In this document: positions 13,390-25,171 of the stretch, one piece after another
How positions within the stretch are numbered: position 1 is the stretch's first letter
Layout of the letters: every line of letters begins with the position of its first letter
Assembly: GCF_901000735.1 (NCBI RefSeq)
Contig: NC_081542.1
Span: 13,632,729-13,696,728, forward strand
DNA length: 64,000 nucleotides
DNA from: Corylus avellana
Lineage: Eukaryota; Streptophyta; Magnoliopsida; Fagales; Betulaceae
Reading direction: 5' to 3'
Made by a program: the position numbers and the translations under genes
The notes under the pieces: model-generated
Seen by the model: only the letters and a program-made list of their open reading frames with translations
Told to the model about the DNA's origin: nothing
The model's database searches: none

Positions 13390-15876
13390 ATGACGGGGCT
13401 CGTGATGGTGACGAAGGGAGGTGGGTGTGGTGGGAAGGGGGGGAAGGGAGGGAAGAGCTCGGAGGAAGAGCAAAACCAGCTCTCGCTGGTGGCGGTTCTC
13501 GTCGCGGCGCTGAGGAAATCCATGGTGGCTTGCCGGGTCGATAGGGGAGACGATGTGATGTCCACCGTTCATCACATGGAAATCGGGTGGCCCACCAACG
13601 TCCAGCACATCACACACGTGACCTTCGACCGCTTCAATGGCTTTCTGGGTCTGCCTGTGGAATTCGAGGTCGAGATCCCGGGTCGAGTTCCCAGTGCTAG
13701 GTATCAATTGCTCTTGCTTTTCTTCTTCATCAACTTCTCGGTCTTCGTTTTGTCAGATTTTATCTGGGTTTTGCTTGGAATGCTTGAAATTTTCTTTTTT
13801 CTTTGGGGAGCTTAGATCTGATAGAGTAGGAAGCAAGTTGTTTTACTTACTAAATTCTGGATCTAGAGAGATTTGCTCAGGACCTGAGCTTTTAGCTGCG
13901 GTATAGTTGAAAGGTTTTAACGTCTTCAAGCGGAATAAATCCCAGAGCGTTAATTTAGAGTTTTTGAAGGTTGGAAGGAGGACAAGGTGGTGATTAGAAG
14001 CCCCAAACGCCCATTTATTGTAGAGTATGTGGAGGAGAAATGACAAAATGTTTAGAGGCTATGCTTTATGTTGTATACAAGTTCTATTTCATTGAAATTT
14101 GAAAATATTATCTGAAGCCAACTAAGCCAAAAATAGTTCTACTAAGCTGAGGGTTTGTTTATTTGATCTCTCCAGGTCCCTAAATCATATAGTATTCAAT
14201 TTTTCTTTTTTCTTTTTTTTGAAAAAAAAAAAAAATCTTTCCTCCATTTTTTCTGAGTTGGGAAATGTTAGCATAAAAAAATTTTGGAAAATGGAATTTG
14301 TTTTCATTACTGTTCCACTATTGAGAATCTTCTACTTTCAACTCAAATTAATTGTCAGTTTGCTTTCTCCTACCTTACCTCGCTTAAAAAATTCATCTTC
14401 TGTTGATTAGTTTCTGCATTTTGTGGATTGTTCTAACTTTTATTTCTAAGATTTTGTAGTGCAAGCGTGTTTGGAGTCTCAGCAGAATCAATGCAATGCT
14501 CATATGATTCAGCGGGAAATAGTGTACCCACTATACTCCTGCTAATGCAGGAGCGCTTATACTCTCAAGGAGGTCTAAAGGTACTACTTGTCTGAATACT
14601 GATATTTGTTTACTTGGATCATAGTTAATTGTTTATCCTAATTGTGATAATAAGTGAGTTCTCTTCTCTTACTGGGTTCTTTAAAATATTTCTTTTTAGG
14701 CAGAAGGAATTTTCAGGATAAACCCAGAGAATAGCCAAGAGGAGCGTGTAAGGGATCAGCTGAATAGGGGCATTGTGCCTGACAATATTGATGTCCATTG
14801 CTTAGCGGGGCTTATTAAAGCCTGGTTCCGAGAGCTTCCTTCAGGAGTCCTTGACGGACTTTCTCCTGAACAAGTTCTCCAATGCAACACTGAAGAAGAA
14901 TCTGTCGAGCTTGTGAAGCAGCTAAAGCCAACTGAAACTGCATTGCTCAATTGGGCTGTTGATCTTATGGCTGATGTTGTTGAAGAAGAGGAATCTAACA
15001 AAATGAATGCCAGAAACATTGCCATGGTTTTTGCTCCAAATATGACTCAGGTACATAAACTGTTATCTAGTTAGCCTTCTTGCTTGTAAGCAAGAAAATC
15101 ATTAGTAATGGAAATCTGTTATGCTTTCGAAGGAAAGAAATACATACACCTTCAAGCTGATAACCTCTAATTTGTTATAGTTGCTATTTTTTTTTCAATT
15201 TCATGCAGTAATTTACTTTTTGTTTATTTATTTTTTATTTTTTGGATAGATGTCTGATCCATTGACGGCTCTAATGCATGCTGTTCAAGTAATGAACTTG
15301 CTCAAGACCCTGATTATGAAAACACTAAGAGATCGTGAAGAATCTGTCACCGGAGGATATTCACCTATGTCATCCCGTTCATCTAATCAGGAAATTGATG
15401 AGGATTTTGACAGTCAGCAAGAGATGGATATGAGCGGTGAATTGAGAGAACCGACGTCAGATAATGATGATAACTCCGCCCCTCATAACCTCAGCAGTGA
15501 AGATGAAGATGAGGTGAAGTCACTGGGTGAGATAGAAGAAAGCTTCCTAAGGCAATTGGATGAGAACAATAACACTACAAATAGTCTCTCTGAAGAACCA
15601 GAAAATGATTTGCAGTTAGAGCATGCAAGTCCCTCAAGTTGCATGGGCTCCAATGTGGAATCTGGTATCAGTGGCGTGTCATTCACGGAAAGCAAAAATG
15701 GGAAATCCAGCTCGAGTTCAAGTGACGTGGAAGAAGACATGGGGACCAGTCTGATTGATGTGGGATCAAAGGTTGATGAAGAGAGCCCATCAACAGGATG
15801 TGCAAGCACCAATGATTTAGAGATGATGGATAAATTGGAGTCCATTTCGCCGATGCCGTTGTTGACGTCTACATAA
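13390..15876 (+). CDS. Rho-of-plants GTPase-activating protein with CRIB motif (RopGAP)
   Basis: Four exons, 13390-13700, 14460-14580, 14700-15050 and 15250-15876, join in frame with GT-AG borders to give 469 residues, close to the usual RopGAP length. The protein switches off ROP small GTPases at the plasma membrane by speeding GTP hydrolysis. The order is: a Gly/Lys-rich start, the CRIB motif IGWPTNVQHITHVTFD (65-80), the RhoGAP domain (about 105-285) and an acidic Ser-rich tail. The arginine finger is in GIFRI at residue 150, and NARNIAMVFAPNMTQ is the conserved late GAP motif. CRIB followed by GAP is a plant-specific arrangement. Gene order suggests orthology to Arabidopsis At4g03100. Exon 1 and its promoter are repeated at 2380-2690. 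Confidence 0.96.
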
Positions 15877-17542
15877 TCTGCCTGACACGTTTCATTTTCG
15901 CAGCATCGGTAATATACTTTGTTTGCTCTTGATTTGCTCTCCACAATCACTATTGCTCGTGTAAATTAATACAGCAATGGGTGAGGAGGGGCTTTTGTTA
16001 GACTTGGGTAGGGAGGGAGTGTTGCTTGTGGATTGTGAAAAGAGTCACAGGTTCAGCTTTGGGCTGAACTTGTGCTTGGTTGTATCTTTTAGTAGTGATC
16101 GATTTCTAACCCTGGCTTTTGTCAGATTTGAAAGAATTGTTGTTAGAAAGTCCAGTCCTGTTTCCATGTTTAGCATTTTCAGAAGTCTGTATTGAGTTCT
16201 TAGGGAGCTTGATTTTCTTGTGTGAAACTCTGCTTATTATGTATGATTCAGATTCAAAGGACCTAATCCTTTTTAGCATTGTAGTTGGAATAATGGTATC
16301 CATTATGGCATGATGACATTCATGGCTATCGTTGTAAACAGCTTAGTAAGATGGGTTCCATGTTTAAATCTTTAGTCTTGTGTCACTCTAAAAATAATGT
16401 GGTTTTTAAAATTATAATTGGACTTTTAAAATCTCTTTTAACATTTTAAAAGTCACATCATTCATAGAGTGACACAAGAGTGACTTCTACAATTACTCGG
16501 TTAAGGTTAGCCTGGTAATTGTGTCGGGTTTGTGGGATGTGTGAAAATTTGACATTTCTAAATGTCACGTGCCAGATTTAGGCAGTGTCAATCAGATTGA
16601 GATCCTTTAGAATTCTCTCTCATATTCATAAATCTCAGCCGTCTATCTCATCTAAGCGTCTAAAATAAGCTATGTTTCAGAATTTAATGAGAAAACTACC
16701 TTATTAAATTTCTATCACTTAGTAGCTTCCTCATTAAATTTTAAAGTATGGCTTATTTTAGATACTTACATGAGATTGACAGCTGAAATTTATGAATTTG
16801 AGAATCTCAAATTTAAAATGAATTTTAAGGAATCTCAATCCGTGTCGAGATATGAATATCTATATAAGTTAGTTTTAATCTGACTCATTTTAATCCGCCA
16901 ATTTCGTGTTGAATTCACACGCCAGATAAATTAAACCACTTTTAGCTGTTTAAGTGGAAGAATTCTCTCTCTCTCCCCCCAATTATTGTTGTTTCGTGTC
17001 ACCAATATAAATCTCCCCTAAAGAATCGGTTACTTTAGATGTTCACAACAATATTAATCTGCGAAAAAGAAACAATTAATTAATTTTACCAAGAATTTAT
17101 CTTTTTTCTATACGTATTTAACAAGTAGTCTCTGATAAGAAGTTTAATGGAACTTGATCCAATCATAAACCACAACTTGCTAATTGCATGTCTTTCAAAT
17201 CACCTTTTACACATGCTGTAACAGTGCAAACCTAACATTCTTTCTTTCAAATTCTTTATATCTAAGAGCTTATATATGGTCACTGTACAAATTGTACCAA
17301 ACCCAATTGCCATTTCTTTGGATTGAGCTCCCTCCCTTGAAATTAAATTGTTCAAATTTTTATTTGGACAACTTAAGAGTTGTGGGGTTCACTTGTTCCG
17401 ACTAACTGGGTAGGACTCTCAAGCTACCCGTTTACTTGTGTCATGTGAGCCATGTCCTTTTTTTTTAAAAAAAAAAAAAAATTCACATAGCTTAATTCTA
17501 AGGAATCCTTTTATCTTCTCATTATGTTCTTTTTTTCACTAA
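15877..17542. other. 3' flank of RopGAP and intergenic DNA (duplicated from 15968)
   Basis: The start probably holds the RopGAP 3' untranslated region. From 15968 the sequence is repeated at 19001 onward. A short inverted repeat at about 16375-16490 (cttgtgtcactctaaaaat against gagtgacacaag) looks like a small TIR element. No coding exon is supported. Confidence 0.5.
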
Positions 17543-17773
17543 GAGCCTGATTGAGATTACGTTTGAGCAATATAATTTTTAAGTCAAAAGTTTTTAAGCA
17601 AAAGTTTCATTTTTAAGTTTTTGCTAAAAATGCATTTTGATCATTTTTAAGCTTTTTGGACCATTAAAAGCGTTTTTTAATTTTTTTATCAAACAAATAC
17701 TTTTTTCTTCAAACGAACTTTTTGAGTGATAAAAGTAATTTTAGGCCCCTCAAACACAATCCCAAACGGGCCC
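17543..17773. mobile_element. MITE with GTTTGAG-type inverted ends
   Basis: The left end gattgagattacgtttgag pairs with the right end ctcaaacacaatcccaaac. It is about 231 bp and noncoding. It belongs to the same family as 3145-3370 and is the block-B counterpart of 20605-20835. Confidence 0.65.
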
Positions 17774-18202
17774 TTAAAAAAAAAAAAAAAAACATTTTTA
17801 GCACCAAATAAATGTGTGTTGATCTCCTAATAGAAAGCTGGTGAATGGCTGATATCAATTGAAGCAGAACCAGGTGTCTCCTTGCTAATTTGGACTCCTT
17901 CACAAGGAAGTTTGCTCTAATCCACAGAGCTGGGTATATAACATACAAATCACCATCATCATGCTATGAATAACACATTACAAATAATATTGGCTGGCAA
18001 TTGTAAACATACGTTTTTATTAACACATGTTTATGTTCAATTCTCATGGACTAATCTAGATCGATGAACAAACCACCACCATCCCCTTCCCCGTTTCTCT
18101 CTCAAAACCCAAAAATAAATATAGGAAAAAAAAAGAAAGAAAAAGAATAATATGAAATAAATATATAGAAAAAATGTTAAAAAAAAAAAAACAAAAGTCA
18201 GG

Positions 18203-18364
18203 CTATGATGCCAAGCATGCCTCCCAAAACAGCCTGTTCTTCTCCGCCTCATCCATGAACTCGTCACTTGAATCAACAGAAACACTTGATTTCCGACGGC
18301 TTTTAGCTAGCTTCCAATGATGCCCATCATCATCATCATCATCATCAACATCACCGTCATCATC

Positions 18365-18396
<32 letters not shown>

Positions 18397-18622
18397 CATT
18401 GACAGAAGCTTGAAGAAGATCAAGATGATGACAATCGTCGAGGTCATCATCAACTCTAAGAGAATCAAAGGAATCATAGCTGCATGACTCTGCATCATCA
18501 TCTGCCATTACCATAGCAGCAATGTCACCCTGATCATCACCCATGATGGGATGATGATGAATATCACAATCCTCTTCAGAATCCCCCATAGCTTCAAAGA
18601 GCAAGAAAGAAGACACGTCCAT
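18203..18622 (-). CDS. Aspartate-rich plant protein of unknown function, copy 1
   Basis: Single-exon gene of 139 residues starting at MDVSSFLLFEAMGDSEEDCD. I chose this ATG over one 24 codons upstream because the upstream part is a Phe-rich stretch typical of translated leader sequence and a TATA-like site lies in between. A His/Asp-rich first half leads to a run of Asp broken by Gly and Val (about residues 73-98), encoded by a CAT/ATC trinucleotide array. The end is basic then acidic: KLAKSRRKSSVSVDSSDEF followed by EKNRLFWEACLAS. The conserved-looking ends and the basic cluster (possible nuclear signal) suggest a real gene, but I recognise no domain. It is near-identical to 21277-21714 except for Asp-run length. 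Confidence 0.7.
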
Positions 18623-18676
18623 GATCTTGTAATTAAGTTTCTCAAAGAAGAAAAGAAAAAGCTCAAAGCATACACT

Positions 18677-18733
18677 TTTTATATATGAACACAAAAACGT
18701 TGGCTATCTTGTTTTTGACACTAGTTTTATATA
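18677..18733 (-). promoter_or_regulatory. TATA-like sites upstream of the aspartate-rich gene
   Basis: On the minus strand tatataaaa occurs at 18685-18677 and again at 18733-18725, about 55 and 103 bases before the start codon. The farther one has a more usual distance. Both are kept in the second copy (one at 21777-21769). Confidence 0.45.
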
Positions 18734-18900
18734 GTGGTGGTGGGCTAGCTAGCTTCCCAAGTGGACCTCCTCAAATCCAACTTTAATTACTAATTATAAA
18801 AAGAAAGAAATAGAAAAACAATTATTAATTAAAACAAGTAAACTTAATTAAGTGGTGGAAGCATATGTGGGTGGTTCTAGAAGGAAACAACTCAGGAATG

Positions 18901-19000
18901 NNNNNNNNNNNNNNNNNNNNNNNNNNNNNNNNNNNNNNNNNNNNNNNNNNNNNNNNNNNNNNNNNNNNNNNNNNNNNNNNNNNNNNNNNNNNNNNNNNNN
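18901..19000. other. Assembly gap, 100 N
   Basis: A placeholder gap of exactly 100 N between the two copies of block B. Confidence 0.98.
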
Positions 19001-20604
19001 AATACAGCAATGGGTGAGGAGGGGCTTTTGTTAGACTTGGGTAGGGAGGGAGTGTTGCTTGTGGATTGTGAAAAGAGTCACAGGTTCAGCTTTGGGCTGA
19101 ACTTGTGCTTGTTTGTATCTTTTAGTAGTGATCGATTTCTAACCCTGGCTTTTGTCAGATTTGAAAGAATTGTTGTTAGAAAGTCCAGTCCTGTTTCCAT
19201 GTTTAGCATTTTCAGAAGTCTGTATTGAGTTCTTAGGGAGCTTGATTTTCTTGTGTGAAACTCTGCTTATTATGTATGATTCAGATTCAAAGGACCTAAT
19301 CCTTTTTAGCATTGTAGTTGGAATAATGGTATCCATTATGGCATGATGACATTCATGGCTATCGTTGTAAACAGCTTAGTAAGATGGGTTCCATGTTTAA
19401 ATCTTTAGTCTTGTGTCACTCTAAAAATGATGTAGCTTTTAAAATTATAATTGAACTTTTAAAATCTCTTTTAGGATTTTAAAAGTCACCTCATTCATAG
19501 AGTGACACAAGAGTGACTTCTACAATTACTCGGTTAAGCTTAGCCTGGTAATTGTGTCGGGTTTGTGGGATGTGTGAAAATTTGACATCTCTAAATGTCA
19601 CGTGCCAGATTTAGGCAGTGTCAATCAGATTGAGATCTTTTAAAATTCTCTCTCATATTCATAAATCTCAGCCGTCTATCTCATCTAAGCGTCTAAAATA
19701 AGCTATGTTTCAGAATTTAATGAGAAAACTACCTTATTAAATTTCTATCACTTAGTAGCTTCCCCATTAAATTTTAAAGTATGGCTTATTTTAGATACTT
19801 ACATGAGATTGACATCTGAAATTTAAGAATTTGAGAATCTCAAATTTAAAATGAATTTTAAGGAATCTCAATCCGTGTCGAGATATGAATATCTATATAA
19901 GTTAGTTTTAATCTAACTCATTTTAATCCGCCAATTTCGTGTTGAATTCACACGCCAGATAAATTAAACCACTTTTAGCTGTTTAAGTGGAAGAATTCTC
20001 TTTCTCTCTCCCACCAATTATTGTTGTTTCGCGTCACCAATATAAATCTCCCCTAAAGAATCGGTTACTTTAGATGTTCACAACAATATTAATCTGCAAA
20101 AAAGAAACAATTAATTAATTTTACCAAGAATTTATCTCTTTTCTATACGTTTTTAACAAATAGTCCCTGATAAGAAGTTTAATGGAACTTGATCCAATCA
20201 TAAACCACAACTTGCTAATTGCATGTCTTTCAAATCACCTTTTACACATGCTGTAACAGTGCAAACCTAACATTCTTTCTCTCAAATTCTTTATATCTAA
20301 GAGCTTTTATATGATCACTGTACAAATTGTAACAAACCCAATTGCCATTTCTTTGGATTGAGCTCCCTCCCTTGAAATTAAATTGTTCAATTTTTTGTTT
20401 GGACAACTTAAGAGTTGAGGGGTTCACTTGTTCCGACTAACTGGGTAGGACTCTTAAGCTACCCGACACCCTAGGGCCTAGGCTACTCGTGTCGTGAGCC
20501 ATGTCCTTTTTTTTTTTTTAAAAAAAAAAAAAAAATAAAATAAAATAAAATAGCTTAATTCTAGGGAATCCGTTTATCTTCTCATTATGCTCGTTTTTCA
20601 CTAA

Positions 20605-20835
20605 GAGTCTATTTGGAATTACGTTTGAGCAATATAATTTTTAAGTCAAAAAGAGTTTTTAAGCAAAAGTTATATTTTTAAGTTTTTGTCAAAAATGCGT
20701 TTTGGCCATTTTTAAGCTTTTTGGACCATTAAAAACGCTTTTAATTTTTTTACCAAACGAGTATTTTTTTCTTCAAATGGACTTTTTGAGTGTTAAAAGT
20801 AATTTTAGGCCCTCAAACACAATTCCAAACAGGCC
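20605..20835. mobile_element. MITE with GTTTGAG-type inverted ends (block B copy 2)
   Basis: The counterpart of 17543-17773. The left end tttggaattacgtttgag pairs with the right end ctcaaacacaattccaaa. Confidence 0.65.
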
Positions 20836-21276
20836 ATAAAAAAAAAAAAATTAAAATTAAAAAAAAAAAACATTTTTAGCACCAAATAAATGTGTGTTGA
20901 TCTCCTAATAGAAAGCTGGTGAATGGCTGATATCAATTGAAGCAGAACCAGGTGTCTCCTTGCTAATTTGGACTCCTTCACAAGGAAGTTTGCTCTAATC
21001 CACAGAGCTGGGTATATAACATACAAATCACCATCATCATGCTATGCATAACACATTACAAATAATATTGGCTGGCAATTGTAAACATACGTTTTTATTA
21101 ACACATGTTTATGTTCAATTCTCATGGACTAATCTAGATCGATGAACAAACCACCACCATCCCCTTCCCCGTTTCTCTCTCAAAACCCAAAAATAAATAT
21201 AGGGAAAAAAAAGAAAAAGAATAATATGAAATAAACATATAGAAAAAATTGTTAAAAAAAAAAAACAAAAGTCAGG

Positions 21277-21438
21277 CTATGATGCCAAGCATGCCTCCCA
21301 AAACAGCCTGTTCTTCTCCGCCTCATCCATGAACTCGTCACTTGAATCAACAGAAACACTTGATTTCCGACGGCTTTTAGCTAGCTTCCAATGATGCCCA
21401 TCATCATCATCATCATCATCATCAACATCACCGTCATC

Positions 21439-21491
<53 letters not shown>

Positions 21492-21714
21492 TGACAGAAG
21501 CTTGAAGAAGATCAAGATGATGACAATCGTCGAGGTCATCATCAACTCTAAGAGAATCAAAGGAATCATAGCTGCATGACTCTGCATCATCATCTGCCAT
21601 TACCATAGCAGCAATGTCACCCTGATCATCACCCATGATGGGATGATGATGAATATCACAATCCTCTTCAGAATCCCCCATAGCTTCAAAGAGCAAGAAA
21701 GAAGACACGTCCAT
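21277..21714 (-). CDS. Aspartate-rich plant protein of unknown function, copy 2
   Basis: The same gene as 18203-18622, encoding 145 residues. The start MDVSSFLLFEAMG and the end EKNRLFWEACLAS are identical. The only differences I see are in the Asp run, which is six residues longer and differently spaced by Gly. Trinucleotide-array change of this kind is what two alleles would show. The function is unknown; an acidic tract beside a basic Ser-rich cluster is compatible with a nuclear or chromatin role, but this is a guess. Confidence 0.7.
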
Positions 21715-21992
21715 GATCTTGTAATTAAGTTTCTCAAAGAAGAAAAGAAAAAGCTCAAAGCATACACTTTTTATATATGAACACAAAAACGTTGGCTATC
21801 TTGTTTTTGACACTAGTTTTATATAGTGGTGGTGGGCTAGCTAGCTTCCCAAGTGGACCTCCTCAAATCCAACTTTAATTACTAATTATAAAAAGAAAGA
21901 AATAGAAAAACAATTATTAATTAAAACAAGTAAACTTAATTAAGTGGTGGAAGCATATGTGGGTGGTTCTAGAAGAAAACAACTCAGGAATG

Positions 21993-22690
21993 CCAAAAAT
22001 GGGTCGACCCGAGTTTCTAGACAGGAAACAATGACTTACATGGATGGACAACCTAAATCCTCTAGAAGGAAAAGCCAACATTTGTACACGTGTCGATCAC
22101 CCTTTTGCGGGTTCAAAGTGGGTGTCTCTGTTTCCACTTCACAAACTTTGTTGCTGCACTAGCTTGATGATGGAATTGGAAGGGAAGGGAAGGGAAGGGA
22201 AGTTTTGAGTAGAGAGAAAAAAACAAACACTTTTTTTTTTTTTTCTTTTTTTTCTGTTTGCAATTCTGCTATTTCTGTTAATGCAGGAATATTGTTCATT
22301 TTAATAGATCATTTCTATTGCGCTGTTTTTATTGGATAAAAAATGAGTGGATTTTATAGCTCTCTCTGTTCTACAACTTTCTAGATTACCATTTTTTTTT
22401 TTTTTTTGTAATTATTCTTTCATTTTTTAAATGTAAAATTGGGGATGAGGATACTCTGCTGTTGTTATATAAAAATTTGGACAGTTTAAGAGGTTGTGAG
22501 GGTCCATTGGCCTTTCAATTAGGGGCGGAATTAGAGTTTTAGGAGAGGAGGAGACAAAACTATGGATACAAATTAATTTTGGGGGGTTGGTTTCATAAAA
22601 ATACCGTAAATGGTTCTGCCCTTGCTCGCAACCTCTTTTAGTATGTTTGAATTTTACAAAAATTTGGATAGCCTTGAAACAAGAAATTCC
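21993..22690. other. Intergenic, with a small hAT-like MITE remnant
   Basis: No gene. A short TIR remnant at about 22521-22627 has ggggcggaatta at one end and ttctgcccttg at the other, resembling the elements at 4370 and 8408. A GGGAA pentamer repeat lies near 22180-22203. Confidence 0.5.
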
Positions 22691-23248
22691 AATCCTAAAA
22701 TTAGGTATTTTTTGTCTCATAAAAAGATGATATCTTGGTCTTAATCATTTACAAAAAAGAGAATCTAGATTGTCAAAATGAGTTTCTTTTATCTTTAAAT
22801 AATATATATTACACATTACACTCCTATTTTACTGGGTTAATATGATTGTGCATCAACATACGTGACAACATTTTTTATTTATTTTTTAACAAATGTTTAT
22901 CCAAAAAGTGATGAATACCGTCATATTAACCCAATAAAATATGGGTGAAATAAGAGTAATATTTAGCATAATCTCAATCCTAAAATTAGGTATTTTTTGT
23001 CTCATAAAAGATGACGTCTTTGTCTTAATCATTTACAAAAAAGAGAATCTAGATTGTCAAAATGAGTTTCTTTTATCTTTAAATACTATATATTACATAT
23101 TACACTCCTATTTTATTGGGTTAATATGATTGTGCATCAGCATATGTGAATTTTTTTTTTTTTAAAACAAATATTTATCCAAAAAGTGCTGAATACTATC
23201 ATATTAACCTAATAAAATATGGGTGAAATAAGAGTAATATTTAGCATC
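22691..23248 (+). repeat. Direct tandem duplication, period 285 bp
   Basis: Copies at 22691-22975 and 22976-23248 both begin aatcctaaaattaggtattt and end with atttagcat. They differ at a limited number of sites. Each copy contains atattaaccc and gggttaatat as an inverted pair, so the unit may itself be a small TIR element that duplicated. Confidence 0.85.
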
Positions 23249-23378
23249 ACTCTTTATTTTTATTTTTATTTTTAAAAGAAAGTAAAACCATAGAGTCAAA
23301 ATAAGACCGCCCATCTCTCTCTCTTTTGTAAATTAATTTTTTCTTCAACCATGTGATCTTAACGTCAATAATTAAATA

Positions 23379-23483
23379 TTTTCAAGGAATAACTCAATCG
23401 GCTGGGGACTACGCTTCATAAAGCAGATGTCACTAATTCGAATCCCCCTCCCCCTACTTGTACAGACATGTAAAAAAAAAAAA
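23379..23483 (+). mobile_element. tRNA-derived SINE with 17-bp target duplication
   Basis: The A-box-like aactcaatcggctgggga, the B-box-like aattcgaatcccc and the end acagacatgt followed by 12 A give a short RNA polymerase III retroposon. The flanks acgtcaataattaaata (23362-23378) and acgtcagtaattaaata (23484-23500) are a 17-bp duplication with one mismatch, so the insertion is fairly recent. Confidence 0.88.
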
Positions 23484-23985
23484 ACGTCAGTAATTAAATA
23501 ATCTTATTTTCTAGAGACCCATAAACAAATATTTTAATAACTGATTAATCTAATAAGCCCCACCCTATATAATTAGTGCAATTCAACGTAATTTTGAATA
23601 TACTTACACATTTTTATTACTTGTATGATTTGGGTGCACCATCCTCTCCATGGTTATCCAATAATTTTTTTTTTTTTTTTTTAAAAAAAAAACATGTTCC
23701 TCAAATCAATGAAGTAAATAAAACGTTTCTGCAATTCAACGTTCTTGTTTCTGAAGACAAACTCGTGTCGTCATCTCACATGACTAAAACGTGGGTGGGG
23801 CTCAGCATAAATTCAATTCTCCAAATTACACTTCTTTATAAGCTTGACTTTTGAGGCAGCACACCATTGCAATTGCAAGGAGATGCCGACTTTCTTCGAG
23901 TCGTGTTAAAAATGTTAATAACTACCGCAATTCCCCAAATCTCCGCATAACGTTTGGCGTAGGCGGTGTGCGCTCTTTAATTTTT

Positions 23986-25040
23986 AGGATAAATATAAAA
24001 TTGGTCATTGTAGTTCGTCTAATTTATAAATTATTTTTTGTGGTTTAAAAAATAATTTATAGGTCCCTAGGGTAGGCCAAAATAATATTTTACTCCCTAA
24101 ATTTATTTTTCCTTAAATGACTTAACAGAAACCATTACATTGCCACATCACACGTAATAAAAATAAGACAAATGTTCTTTTTTATTTATGCTTTTAAAAT
24201 ATTACAATTAAACTTTTTCATGTCATTTTGAGGCTCCAACACACACTCCACATCAAATTAAATAAACATAATCCCTCCATCTCCCTTGTGTCGCCGCCGT
24301 CTTTATCTTTCCCAACGATTTTTGCCATCGTCTTCATATGCGTTTTCCGTTATGACTTACATCCACACATGAATATTCCTACAAGCACAAGCACCATCTT
24401 ACACATGCACACTAAGGGATAAAACAAGCCTCACAAAAGAAAAAAACAATTGTATATCTAAAAAAAGAGATCACTTTTTAAAAGATGATGTACGATTTGC
24501 TTTTTAAAGCTACCATCTTCACAAATTAGGAAAAAAAAAAAAAAAACTACCATCTTCCAACATCTATTTAACTCAAACTAGAAAGCACTTGCCATAGAAC
24601 AAAAACAAAAAAATCAGACACAGAGAGGGAGAGATTGTTTCCATAGAAAGCACTACCAAAAAATGCAGATGCCCAAATCTCAGACGCAGATGAAGACGAC
24701 GGCAAGAATCGTTAGGGAAGATGAAGACGAAGGCAGCATAGGAAATATAGAGAGATTAGGTTCATTTAATTTTATGTGGAGTGTGTGTTGGAACCTCAAA
24801 ATGACGTGTAAAAGCTTATTTGTCATTTTTTAAAGCATAAATAAAAAAGAACACATGTCTTATTTTTATTGGGTGTGATGTGGCAATGTAACGGTTTCCG
24901 TTAAGTCATTTAACGGAAAATAAGTTCAGGGAGTAAAATGTTATTTTGGCCTACCCTAGGGACCTATAAATTATTTTTTAAACCACAGGGAGTGATTTGT
25001 AAATTAGGCCAATCACAAAGACTAATTTTGCATTTATCCC
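23986..25040. mobile_element. Foldback (long-TIR) Mutator-like element, 1055 bp, with perfect 9-bp duplication
   Basis: The arms are inverted repeats of about 270 bp or more. Left ggtccctagggtaggcc at about 24062 pairs with right ggcctaccctagggacc at about 24948, and left ggctccaacacacactccac pairs with right gtggagtgtgtgttgg. The flanks ttaattttt at 23977-23985 and 25041-25049 match perfectly, the 9-bp size made by Mutator-like transposases. Even the middle carries an inverted pair rich in gacgacggc / gccgccgtc motifs. No transposase is encoded. Confidence 0.85.
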
Positions 25041-25171
25041 TTAATTTTTTTCAACCGTTGAAATTTAAATCAAGTTTTTTTTGGGAGAGGTAAATTAAAT
25101 CTGAATGGTTTGAAAAAAAATTACAGCAGTTTTTTTTTTTTTTTTTTACAACTGCTCAATTTTAAAATTTT

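Larger units (their letters stand above)
10954..14012 (+). repeat. Duplicated block A, copy 2
   Basis: Homologous to 1-3002. This copy continues without a gap into the remaining RopGAP exons and is therefore the intact version. Similarity is complete by eye from the start codon on and falls off upstream through small indels. Confidence 0.9.
15968..18900. repeat. Duplicated block B, copy 1
   Basis: Homologous along its whole length to 19001-21992, with scattered substitutions and small indels. It ends exactly at a 100-N gap, and copy 2 begins exactly after that gap. This is the signature of two overlapping contig ends, or two haplotypes, that were scaffolded without being merged. It contains the 3' flank of RopGAP, a MITE and an aspartate-rich gene. 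Confidence 0.93.
19001..21992. repeat. Duplicated block B, copy 2
   Basis: It begins directly after the gap at the base matching 15968 and continues past the point matching 18900 into sequence not seen elsewhere in the window. It is about 59 bases longer than copy 1, partly from a longer Asp-codon array and longer A/T runs. Removing one copy and the gap would give one continuous locus. Confidence 0.93.

Noticed and set aside
15483..15950. 155-residue minus-strand frame opposite RopGAP exon 4
   Set aside because: It is antisense to the acidic RopGAP tail; Ser- and Leu-rich content is expected from the complement of Asp/Glu/Ser codons.
18307..18501. Frames of repeated Met or Ile over the trinucleotide array
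   Set aside because: They are other-frame readings of the CAT/ATC repeat that encodes the Asp run.
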